Shown piece after piece: positions 17,487 through 28,267 of a DNA stretch of 64,000 bases. How positions within the stretch are numbered: position 1 is the stretch's first letter; every line of letters starts with the position of its first letter. The notes below the pieces were generated by a model that was given only the letters and a program-made list of their open reading frames with translations, was not told the origin of the DNA and ran no database searches. The translations under genes and the position numbers were made by a program. The DNA is from Phycisphaerae bacterium (GTDB lineage: Bacteria; Planctomycetota; Phycisphaerae; SM23-33), in assembly GCA_030745875.1 (NCBI GenBank), contig JASLNT010000090.1:62001-126000 (forward strand), read 5' to 3'.

Positions 17487-18737
17487 ATGAAACCTGAGAC
17501 ATTGGCTGTGCATAGCGGTTTTGCGGGCGATTCCGGCAGCGGCGCGACGGCAGTACCGATCTGTCAGAGCGTATCTTACGCTTATAAGACCGCTCAAGAC
17601 CTCGCCAACGTATTTGCCGGCCGGGCGCCGGGATACATTTACACTCGGATTGCTAATCCGACAACCACCGCGCTTGAAGCCAGGCTCAGCCGTCTGGAAG
17701 ATGGTATCGGGGCGATCGCCACCTCCAGCGGAATGGCCGCGATAGCTTCGGTTGTGACCGGACTTGTTCGCTCGGGCGACAGGATTTTGACGGCCGCGGG
17801 AATCTTCGGCGGAACGGTGTCGCTGTTTGAGAACACTCTCAGCAGGTTCGGCGTGGAGACCGTCACGATCGATGGGACGGACACAGACGCCTTCGCCGCT
17901 GCGATCAACGATAAGACCAGGCTGATCTTCGTCGAGACGATCGGGAATCCGCGAATGGACGTGCCCGACCTTCCCGCTCTGGGGCGAGTCGCCCGAGAGG
18001 CTGGGATTCCGCTGGTTGTCGACAATACGGTGACCACTCCGTATTTAATCAGGCCCGGCGAGCATGGGGCGGACATAGTTGTTCACTCGACCTCCAAGTT
18101 CATTAATGGGCACGGTACAGCCATCGGCGGGGCGATTGTCGACACCGGGAATTACGATTGGCGCAATGGAGCTTTCGAGGACATCAGGGAGCTTGCCAAA
18201 CGGACGGGCAATTTCGCATTCCTGGCCCACCAGCGCAACGTGATCTACCGCGACCTGGGCGGGTGCCCGGCTCCGATGAATTCCTTCCTGATGCTACAGG
18301 GGCTCGAAACCCTTGCTGCAAGGATGGACAGACATTGCGACAACGCGTTGAAGCTGGCTCGTTTCCTGAACCAACATCCGGACGTGAGTTGGGTGAACTA
18401 TCCGGGTCTTGAAGACAGTGAATACAACGGCCGGGTCAACGAACTGTTCGGCGGGCGGGGCGGCGGGTTGCTTACTGTGGGCCTGGGCGATAAAGACACA
18501 GCATACAAGTTCATCGATTCGCTGAAGCTCGCGACGAATCTGGCGAATCTGGGCGACGCCAAGACGTTGGTGATCCATCCGGCCTCCACGATATTCCACG
18601 AGTTCAACAGCGATGAATTAGGCCCGATGGGCGTTTCCGGGGATATGGTTAGAGTTTCGGTGGGGATAGAAGCATATGAGGACATTGAAGCTGATTTCCA
18701 GCAAGCGATAGCCGCAGCAGTTGAGGAGCAGAAATGA
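17487..18737 (+). CDS. metY: MetY-type O-acetylhomoserine sulfhydrylase of the HcyS pathway
   Basis: 416 aa from the ATG at 17487, which has AGGAAGAG just upstream; an in-frame ATG at 17448 would add 13 residues without homology. STSKFINGHG holds PLP lysine K204; DNTVTTP and SSGMAAI are family motifs. In Wolinella succinogenes the MetY of an hcySFD cluster transfers sulfur from HcyS thiocarboxylate to O-acetylhomoserine. The same neighbours here make that role likely, but free sulfide use cannot be excluded. The stop overlaps hcyS by 4 bp (ATGA). A second MetY is divergently encoded at 14497. Confidence 0.88.
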   Translation: MKPETLAVHSGFAGDSGSGATAVPICQSVSYAYKTAQDLANVFAGRAPGYIYTRIANPTTTALEARLSRLEDGIGAIATSSGMAAIASVVTGLVRSGDRILTAAGIFGGTVSLFENTLSRFGVETVTIDGTDTDAFAAAINDKTRLIFVETIGNPRMDVPDLPALGRVAREAGIPLVVDNTVTTPYLIRPGEHGADIVVHSTSKFINGHGTAIGGAIVDTGNYDWRNGAFEDIRELAKRTGNFAFLAHQRNVIYRDLGGCPAPMNSFLMLQGLETLAARMDRHCDNALKLARFLNQHPDVSWVNYPGLEDSEYNGRVNELFGGRGGGLLTVGLGDKDTAYKFIDSLKLATNLANLGDAKTLVIHPASTIFHEFNSDELGPMGVSGDMVRVSVGIEAYEDIEADFQQAIAAAVEEQK

Positions 18738-18946
18738 ACGTTACGGTAAACGGTGAACAAACTGAGCTTTCCGGCGCGATGACTGTCAGTGAGTTGCTGA
18801 CGGATCAGGATGTCAAGATGCCCGATATGGTCTCGGTTGAACTTAACGGGGAGATCCTGAAGCGGTCCGAATTTGACAGCAGCACCCTGACGGACGGAGA
18901 CAGCATAGAGTTTCTCTACTTCATGGGAGGTGGGCAGTGGCTCTGA
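18734..18946 (+). CDS. hcyS: ThiS/MoaD-like sulfur carrier protein HcyS with C-terminal QWL tail
   Basis: 70 aa ubiquitin-fold sulfur carrier. NVTVNGEQTEL at the start and the LTDGDSIEFLYF-GGG segment match ThiS. Unlike mature ThiS, which ends in GG, this protein ends GGG-QWL. Wolinella HcyS similarly carries an extra residue (Ala) after GG, removed by the JAMM protease HcyD before HcyF adenylates the exposed glycine. A JAMM gene is two genes downstream here. The role would be to carry sulfur as a C-terminal thiocarboxylate for MetY, and possibly for the co-encoded cysteine synthase. Its last codons overlap the hcyF GTG start, so the tail sequence is also part of the next gene's start region. 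Confidence 0.88.
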   Translation: MNVTVNGEQTELSGAMTVSELLTDQDVKMPDMVSVELNGEILKRSEFDSSTLTDGDSIEFLYFMGGGQWL

Positions 18947-19743
18947 ACGAACAACAGATCGAGCGGTACTCCAGACACATAATACTGGAGCAGGTCGGCG
19001 GCACCGGCCAGGAGAAACTCCTGGAGTCTAAAGTGCTCATAGTCGGCGCCGGCGGGCTGGGTTCTCCGGCGGCCCTTTACCTTGCGGCTGCGGGTGTCGG
19101 GACCATCGGAATCATCGACGCCGACAACGTTGACCTGACCAATCTCCAGCGACAGATAATCCACCACACCCCGGACGTCGGGACGCCCAAGGTTCAGTCC
19201 GCTTCCGACAAGATGAAGGAATTGAACTCCGATGTGACCGTCAGGACCTATCACGAATGGGCTCTGGCGGCCAATATTCGCGATATCGTCCGCGACTACG
19301 ATTTTGTGATCGACGGGACCGACAACTTTCCCGCCAAGTTCCTCATCAACGACGCCTGCTACTTTGAGAAGAAGGCGTTCTCGCATGCGGGGATACTTCG
19401 ATTCGACGGGCAGTTGATAACCGTTATTCCGGGGCAGACGACGTGCTATCGGTGCATTTTCGAAGGTCCTCCGCCCGTTGGCGCCGTGCCTTCGTGCTCC
19501 CAGGCGGGAGTTCTTGGAGTACTTGCCGGCGTGATCGGATCGCTGCAGGCCACCGAGGCGATCAAGTACGTCCTGGGCCTGGGCGACCTGGTGACCAACA
19601 GGTTGCTTACGTACGATGCACTGAAGATGAAGTTCCGCAGTATCGAACTGAAACGCAATCCGGACTGCCCGCTATGCGGTGAGAATCCGGAGATAACCGA
19701 ACTTACGGACGCAGAGCAGGCCGTCTGCGATCTAAAGGATTAA
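18937..19743 (+). CDS. hcyF: HcyF: ThiF/MoeB-family adenylyltransferase
   Basis: 268 aa from a GTG start with GGGAGGTGGG directly upstream, overlapping hcyS by 10 bp. The ATP-binding loop VGAGGLGSPAALYLAAAG is at 36-53; DADNVDLTNLQRQI holds the conserved Asp and Arg. PSCSQAGVLG includes the likely catalytic cysteine C187. Zinc ligands are C170-x2-C173 (CYRC) and C244-x2-C247 (CPLC). It would adenylate the HcyS C-terminus, after which sulfide from sulfite reductase forms the thiocarboxylate. ThiF or MoeB function is the alternative, but no thiamin or molybdopterin gene is nearby. Confidence 0.9.
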   Translation: MALNEQQIERYSRHIILEQVGGTGQEKLLESKVLIVGAGGLGSPAALYLAAAGVGTIGIIDADNVDLTNLQRQIIHHTPDVGTPKVQSASDKMKELNSDVTVRTYHEWALAANIRDIVRDYDFVIDGTDNFPAKFLINDACYFEKKAFSHAGILRFDGQLITVIPGQTTCYRCIFEGPPPVGAVPSCSQAGVLGVLAGVIGSLQATEAIKYVLGLGDLVTNRLLTYDALKMKFRSIELKRNPDCPLCGENPEITELTDAEQAVCDLKD

Positions 19744-19758
19744 GGACCAACAGCAGAT

Positions 19759-20172
19759 ATGTCGACACTGGAAATTCCAAACGAGATTTACGCCCAGATG
19801 CTTGAGCAGGCTCGCCAAGAGGCGCCTGTCGAGGCTTGCGGAATGCTCGCCGGCGTCGAAGGCAGGGTCAGCAAACTGTACCGCATGACCAACGCCGACG
19901 CCGCACACGATCACTTCATGATGACGCCTGAAGAACAGTTCGCCGTCGTGAAGGACATCCGCGCTGAAGGCCTGGTGATGCTGGCGATATACCACAGTCA
20001 TCCGGCGTCTCCGGCCCGTCTGTCCCAGGAGGATATCCGCCTGGCGCTTACCCCGGGGGTGATGTACGTGATTGTTTCACTGGTCGAAGAACCGCCGGTG
20101 GTTAAAGGTTTTCTAATTGATAACGACAGTGTGACGGAAGTTCCCGTCACCGTTGAGGAAGGGTCACAATGA
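19759..20172 (+). CDS. hcyD: HcyD: JAMM/M67 zinc metalloprotease
   Basis: 137 aa Mov34/MPN family peptidase. The JAMM motif is complete: E25 (PVEACGMLAG), H79-S-H81-P, S89 and D92 (HSHPASPARLSQEDI). In the Wolinella pathway HcyD first removes the extra C-terminal residue of HcyS and later hydrolyses the HcyS-homocysteine adduct. In Mycobacterium tuberculosis, Mec does the same for CysO-cysteine. Here the likely first cut is after the GG of GGGQWL, removing QWL. The gene sits 15 bp after hcyF and overlaps the sulfite reductase start by 4 bp (ATGA), consistent with one coupled operon. Confidence 0.9.
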   Translation: MSTLEIPNEIYAQMLEQARQEAPVEACGMLAGVEGRVSKLYRMTNADAAHDHFMMTPEEQFAVVKDIRAEGLVMLAIYHSHPASPARLSQEDIRLALTPGVMYVIVSLVEEPPVVKGFLIDNDSVTEVPVTVEEGSQ

Positions 20173-22445
20173 GTCCGTCTGCAGAACCGATTTTACGCAT
20201 TTGCGAAACCGTTCGGGAAGATACCGCCGCATTCAGAGGCAAGGTCGCCAAGTTTCTGGCTGGCGATACAACGCCCGTAGCGTTCCGGGCGTATCGTGTG
20301 CCTATGGGCATATACGAGCAGCGAGAGACAGGTAGGTTTATGGTGCGTGTACGAATAGGAGCGGCGCTGGCGAACAAACCGCAGTTGGAGCGATTGGCCG
20401 AGTTGAGCAAGCAATATGGCAACGGGATTCTCCACGTTACGACCCGGCAGGATATTCAGCTTCACGAGATAGACATCGAAGACACTCCCGATGTGTTGGA
20501 GAAGTTGTTGGAAGCGGGCCTGTCGTCACGCGGCGGGGGAGGCAATACGGTCCGGAACGTCACCGCATGCTCGCGGGCGGGCGTATGTCCTAAAGAAGTG
20601 TTCGACGTAGCCCCGCATGCAATAGCGGCCGCCGAGTATCTGATCGCCGACAGAAGTTCGTTCAACCTGCCTCGAAAGTTCAAGCTGGTCTTCTCCGGCT
20701 GCTCGGAAGATTGCGCATTCGCCTCCATAGCCGACCTCGGGTTCTTTGCCCACCGGAAAGACGGTGTCGATGGTTTTGCGGTCTATTGCGGAGGCGGGCT
20801 TGGCTCGAATCCTTCAGTGGCCGTCAAGATCGAAGAGTTTGTCGAGGCGGGCGACATCTTCAAAGTCGCAGAGGCCGCCAAGCAGCTCTTCGATAAGCAT
20901 GGCGACCGGGCTCACAAGCACAAAGCCCGATTACGCTACGTCGTGGGTCGGGTCGGCGAGGATGAATTCGTGAAACTCTACCGCGCCGAGCGGGACCGGA
21001 TCGAATCGGACGGCCTGCCTTACGAGGCCCCGGAGATTCGCGATATCGACTCGCAATATGTTTCGACCGAGGCGCCCGAACTGGACATCGCTTCGCTTCC
21101 GAACGTGTCGCTCGACAAAACTCCCGGGCGAGCTACGCTGCGCTTGTGGTTGACCAATGGCGACATAACCGCCGACGATCTGGTCAAGGTCGCTCAAATC
21201 GCCGAGAAATACGGCCAGGGCCTTATAAGGACGACACAGCAGCAGGATATCCTCATCACAGGCATAGCCCATGAAGATGTCGCCAAAACGACTGAAGAGT
21301 TGAAAGGCCTCAGTGCGGATGTTTCCGGGCAAGTCGCCCCGAAGGTCGTCGCGTGTGCTGGAGCTTCCACTTGCAAACTCGGTTTGTGTCTGTCTCGTGC
21401 GCTTTCGGAGGCCATTACGCGGAAGCTTTCGATCAGCGATCTGTCCGCAGAGGCCCTTTCCACCGTTATAAGGATCAGCGGTTGCCCCAATTCATGCGGG
21501 CATCACTGCATATCCGAACTGGGCCTGCAGGGACGCGCCAAGCGCGTGGGCGGGCGTCTCGTCCCGTGCTACGACGTGCTGGTCGGCGGGCGAACTGTTG
21601 AAGGCGATGCTCGCCTGGCGGAGATCATCGGCTGCGCGCCGGCCGCTCGAATACCGGACATGCTCGCCGAAGCGATGAACGGCGGAGTCGACAATGACCA
21701 GTTGAAAACGCTCGTCGAGAAATACGGCGACTTCAGCGAAGAGTCGCTGACTGAAGACTGCTACCGCGACGCCGGATGCGACCAGCCGTTTACGCTGGCC
21801 GGACGCGGGCCCGGTGAATGCGGAGCCGGCGTGATGGACATGATCAAGTTCGACATTGACGAAGCCAAGGGCGCCCTCGACGCCGCGCCGCCGACGGACG
21901 ACAATGTCTATAAAGCAGTGATCGCCGCCGCTCGAGCCCTCCTGGTGACGTTTGGTCAGGAGCCCGGAAGCGACAGAGAGATATTCGCCGCCTTCAGCAA
22001 GTATCTCATCGAGCCCGGTTGGGTCGATCCCACGGCACAGAAGCTGCTGGATGCGGTAGTTGACTGGCGGATGGGAGATGTCGATTCTCTCGTCAACTTG
22101 CTGGATGACGCTCGCGGGCTGGCCCGGCGTGTGGACGAACTGTTCAAGTCGCTCGATGCGAGTCTGAACTTCACAGTCGAACCTGTCTCCAGCGGAACCG
22201 CCGCCCCGCCCGAGCAAACGAAAACTAACCATGCGGATCTGCGAGGAGTCGCTTGTCCGATGAACTTTGTGAAAGCCAAACTCGCCCTGGAGCAGATCGA
22301 AATCGGCGAGGTTCTGGAGGTGCTGCTGGACGAGGGCGAGCCGGTCAGGAACGCCCCAGCCAGCTTTGCCCAACAGGGCCAGGAAATCCTGGAAACTACG
22401 GATATGGGCGGATACTTCAGCGTGAAAATACGCCGGAAAAAATAG
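20169..22445 (+). CDS. sir: siroheme sulfite reductase with two Cys sets and C-terminal TusA domain
   Basis: 758 aa. The protein has the doubled ferredoxin-like/NiR-SiR fold. The C-terminal half has C396-x5-C402 and C439-x3-C443, the classic siroheme-[4Fe-4S] ligands. The N-terminal half also has C134-x5-C140 and C178-x3-C182, so both halves carry a full set. Residues about 580-665 form a helical region of HEPN-like character. A TusA domain (689-756) ends the protein with ACPMNFVKAK, catalytic C696. It would reduce sulfite to sulfide and may hand sulfur on through TusA. Neighbours hcyF and hcyD support supply of sulfide to HcyS. Nitrite reduction is the alternative, but the operon speaks for sulfite. 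Confidence 0.88.
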   Translation: MSPSAEPILRICETVREDTAAFRGKVAKFLAGDTTPVAFRAYRVPMGIYEQRETGRFMVRVRIGAALANKPQLERLAELSKQYGNGILHVTTRQDIQLHEIDIEDTPDVLEKLLEAGLSSRGGGGNTVRNVTACSRAGVCPKEVFDVAPHAIAAAEYLIADRSSFNLPRKFKLVFSGCSEDCAFASIADLGFFAHRKDGVDGFAVYCGGGLGSNPSVAVKIEEFVEAGDIFKVAEAAKQLFDKHGDRAHKHKARLRYVVGRVGEDEFVKLYRAERDRIESDGLPYEAPEIRDIDSQYVSTEAPELDIASLPNVSLDKTPGRATLRLWLTNGDITADDLVKVAQIAEKYGQGLIRTTQQQDILITGIAHEDVAKTTEELKGLSADVSGQVAPKVVACAGASTCKLGLCLSRALSEAITRKLSISDLSAEALSTVIRISGCPNSCGHHCISELGLQGRAKRVGGRLVPCYDVLVGGRTVEGDARLAEIIGCAPAARIPDMLAEAMNGGVDNDQLKTLVEKYGDFSEESLTEDCYRDAGCDQPFTLAGRGPGECGAGVMDMIKFDIDEAKGALDAAPPTDDNVYKAVIAAARALLVTFGQEPGSDREIFAAFSKYLIEPGWVDPTAQKLLDAVVDWRMGDVDSLVNLLDDARGLARRVDELFKSLDASLNFTVEPVSSGTAAPPEQTKTNHADLRGVACPMNFVKAKLALEQIEIGEVLEVLLDEGEPVRNAPASFAQQGQEILETTDMGGYFSVKIRRKK

Positions 22446-22469
22446 CGGTGTGGAAGGTTAGGAAATACC

Positions 22470-23390
22470 ATGCGTATTGCAAAAGACATGACGGAACTGG
22501 TCGGGCGCACCCCGATGGTCTGGTTGAACGGAGCGGCTGAGAAGTGCGTCGCGAAGATCGCGGGCAAGCTGGAGTTCTTTAACCCCGCCAGCAGCGTTAA
22601 AGACCGTATCGGCGTGAGCATGATCCTCGCCGCCGAGCGCGAGGGCAAACTCAGCCCCGGCGCCACCATTGTCGAGCCAACCAGCGGGAATACGGGTATC
22701 GCTCTTGCCTGGGTCGCCGCCGCTCGCGGGTACAAGCTTATACTCACTATGCCCGAATCGATGACGCCCGAGCGAAGGAAGATTCTCGAACTCCTCGGAG
22801 CTGAAGTGATCCTGACCCCGGCTGAAGAAGGAATGCTCGGTGCGGTTGATCGGGCGATGGATGTGCTCAATACGATTCCCGGCGCCTTCATGCCTCATCA
22901 GTTCCGCAACCAGGCCAACCCGCAGATTCACATGGAGACTACAGCTGTTGAGATTTGGGATGACACCGACGGTCAGGTTGACATCTTCGTCGCCGGCGTG
23001 GGAACGGGCGGAACGATTACCGGTGTGGGGCGCGTGCTCAAAGAGAGAAAGCCCGACGTCAAAATCGTCGCCGTCGAGCCGACCGGTTCGCCCGTGCTGT
23101 CGGGCGGTCGGGCCGGACCCCACATGATCCAGGGAATCGGAGCGGGTTTTGTGCCCGACGTGCTGGACACCGACCTGATTGACGAGGTCATAGGCGTGGA
23201 GAATGCAGAGGCGTTTGAGCAGGCCCGGAAGTTGGCGCGTAAAGACGGTGTTTTCGCCGGAATATCCGCCGGAGCCGCCGTCGCCGGGGCCGTAAAAGTC
23301 GCCCGCCGCCCGGAAAATGAGGGCAAACTGGTGGTTGTCATACTGCCCGACACCGCCGAACGCTACATAAGCACGATGCTGTTTCAATAG
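22470..23390 (+). CDS. cysteine synthase family protein (CysK/CysM type) in the HcyS operon
   Basis: 306 aa PLP enzyme, fold type [13 protein letters not shown] carries the PLP lysine K44, [13 protein letters not shown] the substrate loop and [12 protein letters not shown] the phosphate loop. It differs from the divergent cysK in its N-terminus ([14 protein letters not shown]). Location directly after sulfite reductase, in an operon with a sulfur carrier and JAMM protease, allows a CysM-like role using HcyS thiocarboxylate, as with M. tuberculosis CysM and CysO. Use of free sulfide is equally possible. It lies 24 bp after sir and 39 bp before cysH. Confidence 0.88.
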   Translation: MRIAKDMTELVGRTPMVWLNGAAEKCVAKIAGKLEFFNPASSVKDRIGVSMILAAEREGKLSPGATIVEPTSGNTGIALAWVAAARGYKLILTMPESMTPERRKILELLGAEVILTPAEEGMLGAVDRAMDVLNTIPGAFMPHQFRNQANPQIHMETTAVEIWDDTDGQVDIFVAGVGTGGTITGVGRVLKERKPDVKIVAVEPTGSPVLSGGRAGPHMIQGIGAGFVPDVLDTDLIDEVIGVENAEAFEQARKLARKDGVFAGISAGAAVAGAVKVARRPENEGKLVVVILPDTAERYISTMLFQ

Positions 23391-23429
23391 AATCACTCCG
23401 CAGTTGTTGCGGTTGGACGGACAAGTACG

Positions 23430-24158
23430 ATGCTGGAAACTGACGTTGACATTGCGGCCCTTAATTCAATGGGCCCCGAAGATATCCTTCGACACGCCGC
23501 GGAGGTCTATGGCGACAGGGCGGCGATAGGTACGAGCCTGCAGAAGACGGGCACGGTGATGATCGATATGGCCCATAAGCTCGGTCTGCAGCTTCGGGTG
23601 TTCTTCATCGATACGCTCTTGAACCACGACGAGACCTACGAACTTCTGGAGGAAATTCAGGAGCGGTACGGTATAACGATCGAACGCTTCAGCCCGGACC
23701 CCGAAGAGATCGAATCGTTGAACAAATCGGTGGGGCAGTACGCCCATTTTCTTGCTCGTCCCATGTGCTGTCAGGTCCGCAAGGCCGGTCCGCTGCAGAA
23801 GGCGCTGGCTACTCTGGATGTCTGGATTTCAGGCTTGCGGGCCGATCAATCCGAGCACCGGCGAAAAGAGGCCTCAAGAGCTTCCTGGACGCATATCCAG
23901 GAGGACCGCGCTATCCTCAAACTCAACCCGCTGCTGGACTGGACCGCCGAAGAAGTCGACCGCTACATCACCGAAAACGAGGTGCCCTACAACAAGCTGT
24001 ACGACTACGTTTCCCCGTACGGTGAGAAGTACAGCGTTATCGGCTGCCGCATGTGCCATATCCCCGTCCGCGACGAATTTGATCCGCGGTTGGGAAAGTT
24101 CCCATGGGAGCAGAGCAAGAAGGAATGCGGCTTGCACGACCACGGCAGCGGTATCTGA
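23430..24158 (+). CDS. cysH: adenylyl-sulfate (APS) reductase, Fe-S type CysH
   Basis: 242 aa. C113-C114 (MCCQVRK) and C206-x2-C209 (GCRMCH) form the four-Cys set that binds [4Fe-4S] in APS-type reductases. KKECGLH provides catalytic C233, which forms the S-sulfocysteine intermediate. The protein would reduce APS to sulfite with thioredoxin as donor. The cluster ligands favour APS over PAPS, so no APS kinase is needed. ATP sulfurylase is not in the window. It is the last gene of the operon; the product sulfite feeds the sulfite reductase two genes upstream. Confidence 0.92.
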   Translation: MLETDVDIAALNSMGPEDILRHAAEVYGDRAAIGTSLQKTGTVMIDMAHKLGLQLRVFFIDTLLNHDETYELLEEIQERYGITIERFSPDPEEIESLNKSVGQYAHFLARPMCCQVRKAGPLQKALATLDVWISGLRADQSEHRRKEASRASWTHIQEDRAILKLNPLLDWTAEEVDRYITENEVPYNKLYDYVSPYGEKYSVIGCRMCHIPVRDEFDPRLGKFPWEQSKKECGLHDHGSGI

Positions 24159-24181
24159 TCGTTCGTTCGGCGTGCAAATTG

Positions 24182-24210
24182 TTGACACTTCAGCCCGATA
24201 GAGCGATACT
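24182..24210 (+). promoter_or_regulatory. sigma70-type promoter for the PQQ-like gene
   Basis: A perfect TTGACA (24182-24187), a 17-bp spacer and GATACT (24205-24210). It separates the sulfur operon from the PQQ-like gene at 24283, which has an AGGAG ribosome site. Confidence 0.5.
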
Positions 24211-24282
24211 GAAGATTACCGAGTTGGGACAGTCCAGGCGGTCGATCCGCATTGGAGAATAATCTTCAGGAGCAATATCGTC

Positions 24283-25572
24283 ATGATGCATTTCAAGCGA
24301 ACGTTTTTCAGTTGTATTCTGCTGGTTGCATTCTGCGCTGCGGCTGACGCCCAGGAATGGACGCGGTTCCGCGGGCCCGACGGGAAAGGGATCGGGCAAG
24401 CCGACGGAATCCCAGCCAAGATCGACGAATCGTCCTACGCGTGGAAAGTCAAGCTTCCCGGACCTGGGCATTCCTCGCCCGTATTGTGGGGAAAGAAGAT
24501 ATTCCTGACCTGCGAGGGCCCGGGCAAGATCGCCCGCCCGCCGAGAAGGCGCAGAGGCGGACCCGCTGTTCTCGGGACACAAGCCAATCGACAACTAGTT
24601 TGCCTGTCTGCTGCGGACGGTAAAGTGCTCTGGACCTGGAAAGATATCTTCACCACGTACAGTCACAACGGTTTAAACAGTTTCGCAGCCAGCACGCCCG
24701 CTGTCGATGCCGAACGCGTTTATCTCACCTGGGCGTCGGGCGGTAAGTATTTCGCCGTTGCGATAGACCACGAGGGCAAGAGAGTGTGGCGCCGTGAGTT
24801 GGGCGACTTCAGCGCAAAACACGGCGCCGGGGCCTCACCGGTGGTGATCGACGGCGTGGTGCTGGTGGGCAACGACCATGCGGGCAAAACCAGCACGTTG
24901 AACGGACTCGACGCCAAGACCGGGAAGACCCTATGGAAGATTGACCGCAAGAGCGGACCGGCCTCGTACATCGTCCCGGCGATATGTCGACCGGCTGGGG
25001 GCAAACCGCAGGCGATATTCGTTAGTTGCGCCGAGGGCGTAACCAGCGTGAACCCTTCCGACGGGAAGATAAACTGGCGGGTGCAGTGCAACTTCACCCT
25101 CAAAGCCATCGCCTCACCGGTGTCCGCCGGCGGGCTTATATTCGTCTCGACCGGTCGCGGGGGGGGCAGAGAGTCGGCCGTGATTCGTCCGCCCAGCGGG
25201 GCAAAGAAGGCGTCAATCGCCTTCAAACTCGACAAGGAAGTTCCCTACGTTCCTACGCCCATCGCCGTTGGCGATTATCTGTTCGTCCTCAACGACAACG
25301 GTACGCTCACGTGCATCGAGCCGGCGACAGGAAAAAAGCTCTGGCGTGAGAAACTCAGCGGTGTGCACTATCCCTCTCCGGTATGCATCGACGACAGGAT
25401 CTACGTCATTAACAACAAGGGCGATATCTCCACCATAGCCGCCGCGGCGAAATACAAACTGTTGGCGACCAGCAAGCTCCCCGAGGCCACGCAATCTACG
25501 CCCGCTGTAGCGAACGGATGTATGTACATTCGAACGGTGAATCACCTGATCTGCGTGGGAAGCGGAAAGTAG
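24283..25572 (+). CDS. exported PQQ-like beta-propeller repeat protein
   Basis: 429 aa. Signal peptide about 1-23, ending DAQ before EWTRFRGPDGKGIG, a start common to planctomycete secreted PQQ-like proteins. Repeats of the type LDAKTGKTLWK, IEPATGKKLWRE and LSAADGKVLWTW mark the blades of a beta-propeller like BamB or quinoprotein dehydrogenases. No CxxCH heme motif and no clear PQQ-binding residues are seen, so catalysis is not claimed. A role as envelope scaffold or binding protein is possible. The first of two adjacent ATGs is favoured by AGGAG spacing. The 3' end faces the DUF255 gene with only 3 bp between. Confidence 0.82.
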   Translation: MMHFKRTFFSCILLVAFCAAADAQEWTRFRGPDGKGIGQADGIPAKIDESSYAWKVKLPGPGHSSPVLWGKKIFLTCEGPGKIARPPRRRRGGPAVLGTQANRQLVCLSAADGKVLWTWKDIFTTYSHNGLNSFAASTPAVDAERVYLTWASGGKYFAVAIDHEGKRVWRRELGDFSAKHGAGASPVVIDGVVLVGNDHAGKTSTLNGLDAKTGKTLWKIDRKSGPASYIVPAICRPAGGKPQAIFVSCAEGVTSVNPSDGKINWRVQCNFTLKAIASPVSAGGLIFVSTGRGGGRESAVIRPPSGAKKASIAFKLDKEVPYVPTPIAVGDYLFVLNDNGTLTCIEPATGKKLWREKLSGVHYPSPVCIDDRIYVINNKGDISTIAAAAKYKLLATSKLPEATQSTPAVANGCMYIRTVNHLICVGSGK

Positions 25573-25575
25573 CTC

Positions 25576-28041
<2,466 letters not shown>

Positions 28042-28267
28042 AATTCCAGAGCCTTCTTTCGTAAGTCAGGTAAGGCGGTTGTAAATCCCGTCGCACCATT
28101 CTAGGCATGCGCTTCGGCCGAGCCAACGACAAACTCACCCCCGGGAGTTCGTCCCGAGACATCGCGAGAGTTGCTTGAACCGGGGGATGCAAGTAGTATG
28201 GAATTCACAGCACATGCGGTTGACGGGAATATGCACTGATAACTGAATTCGCAGAAGGAGACGAGCA

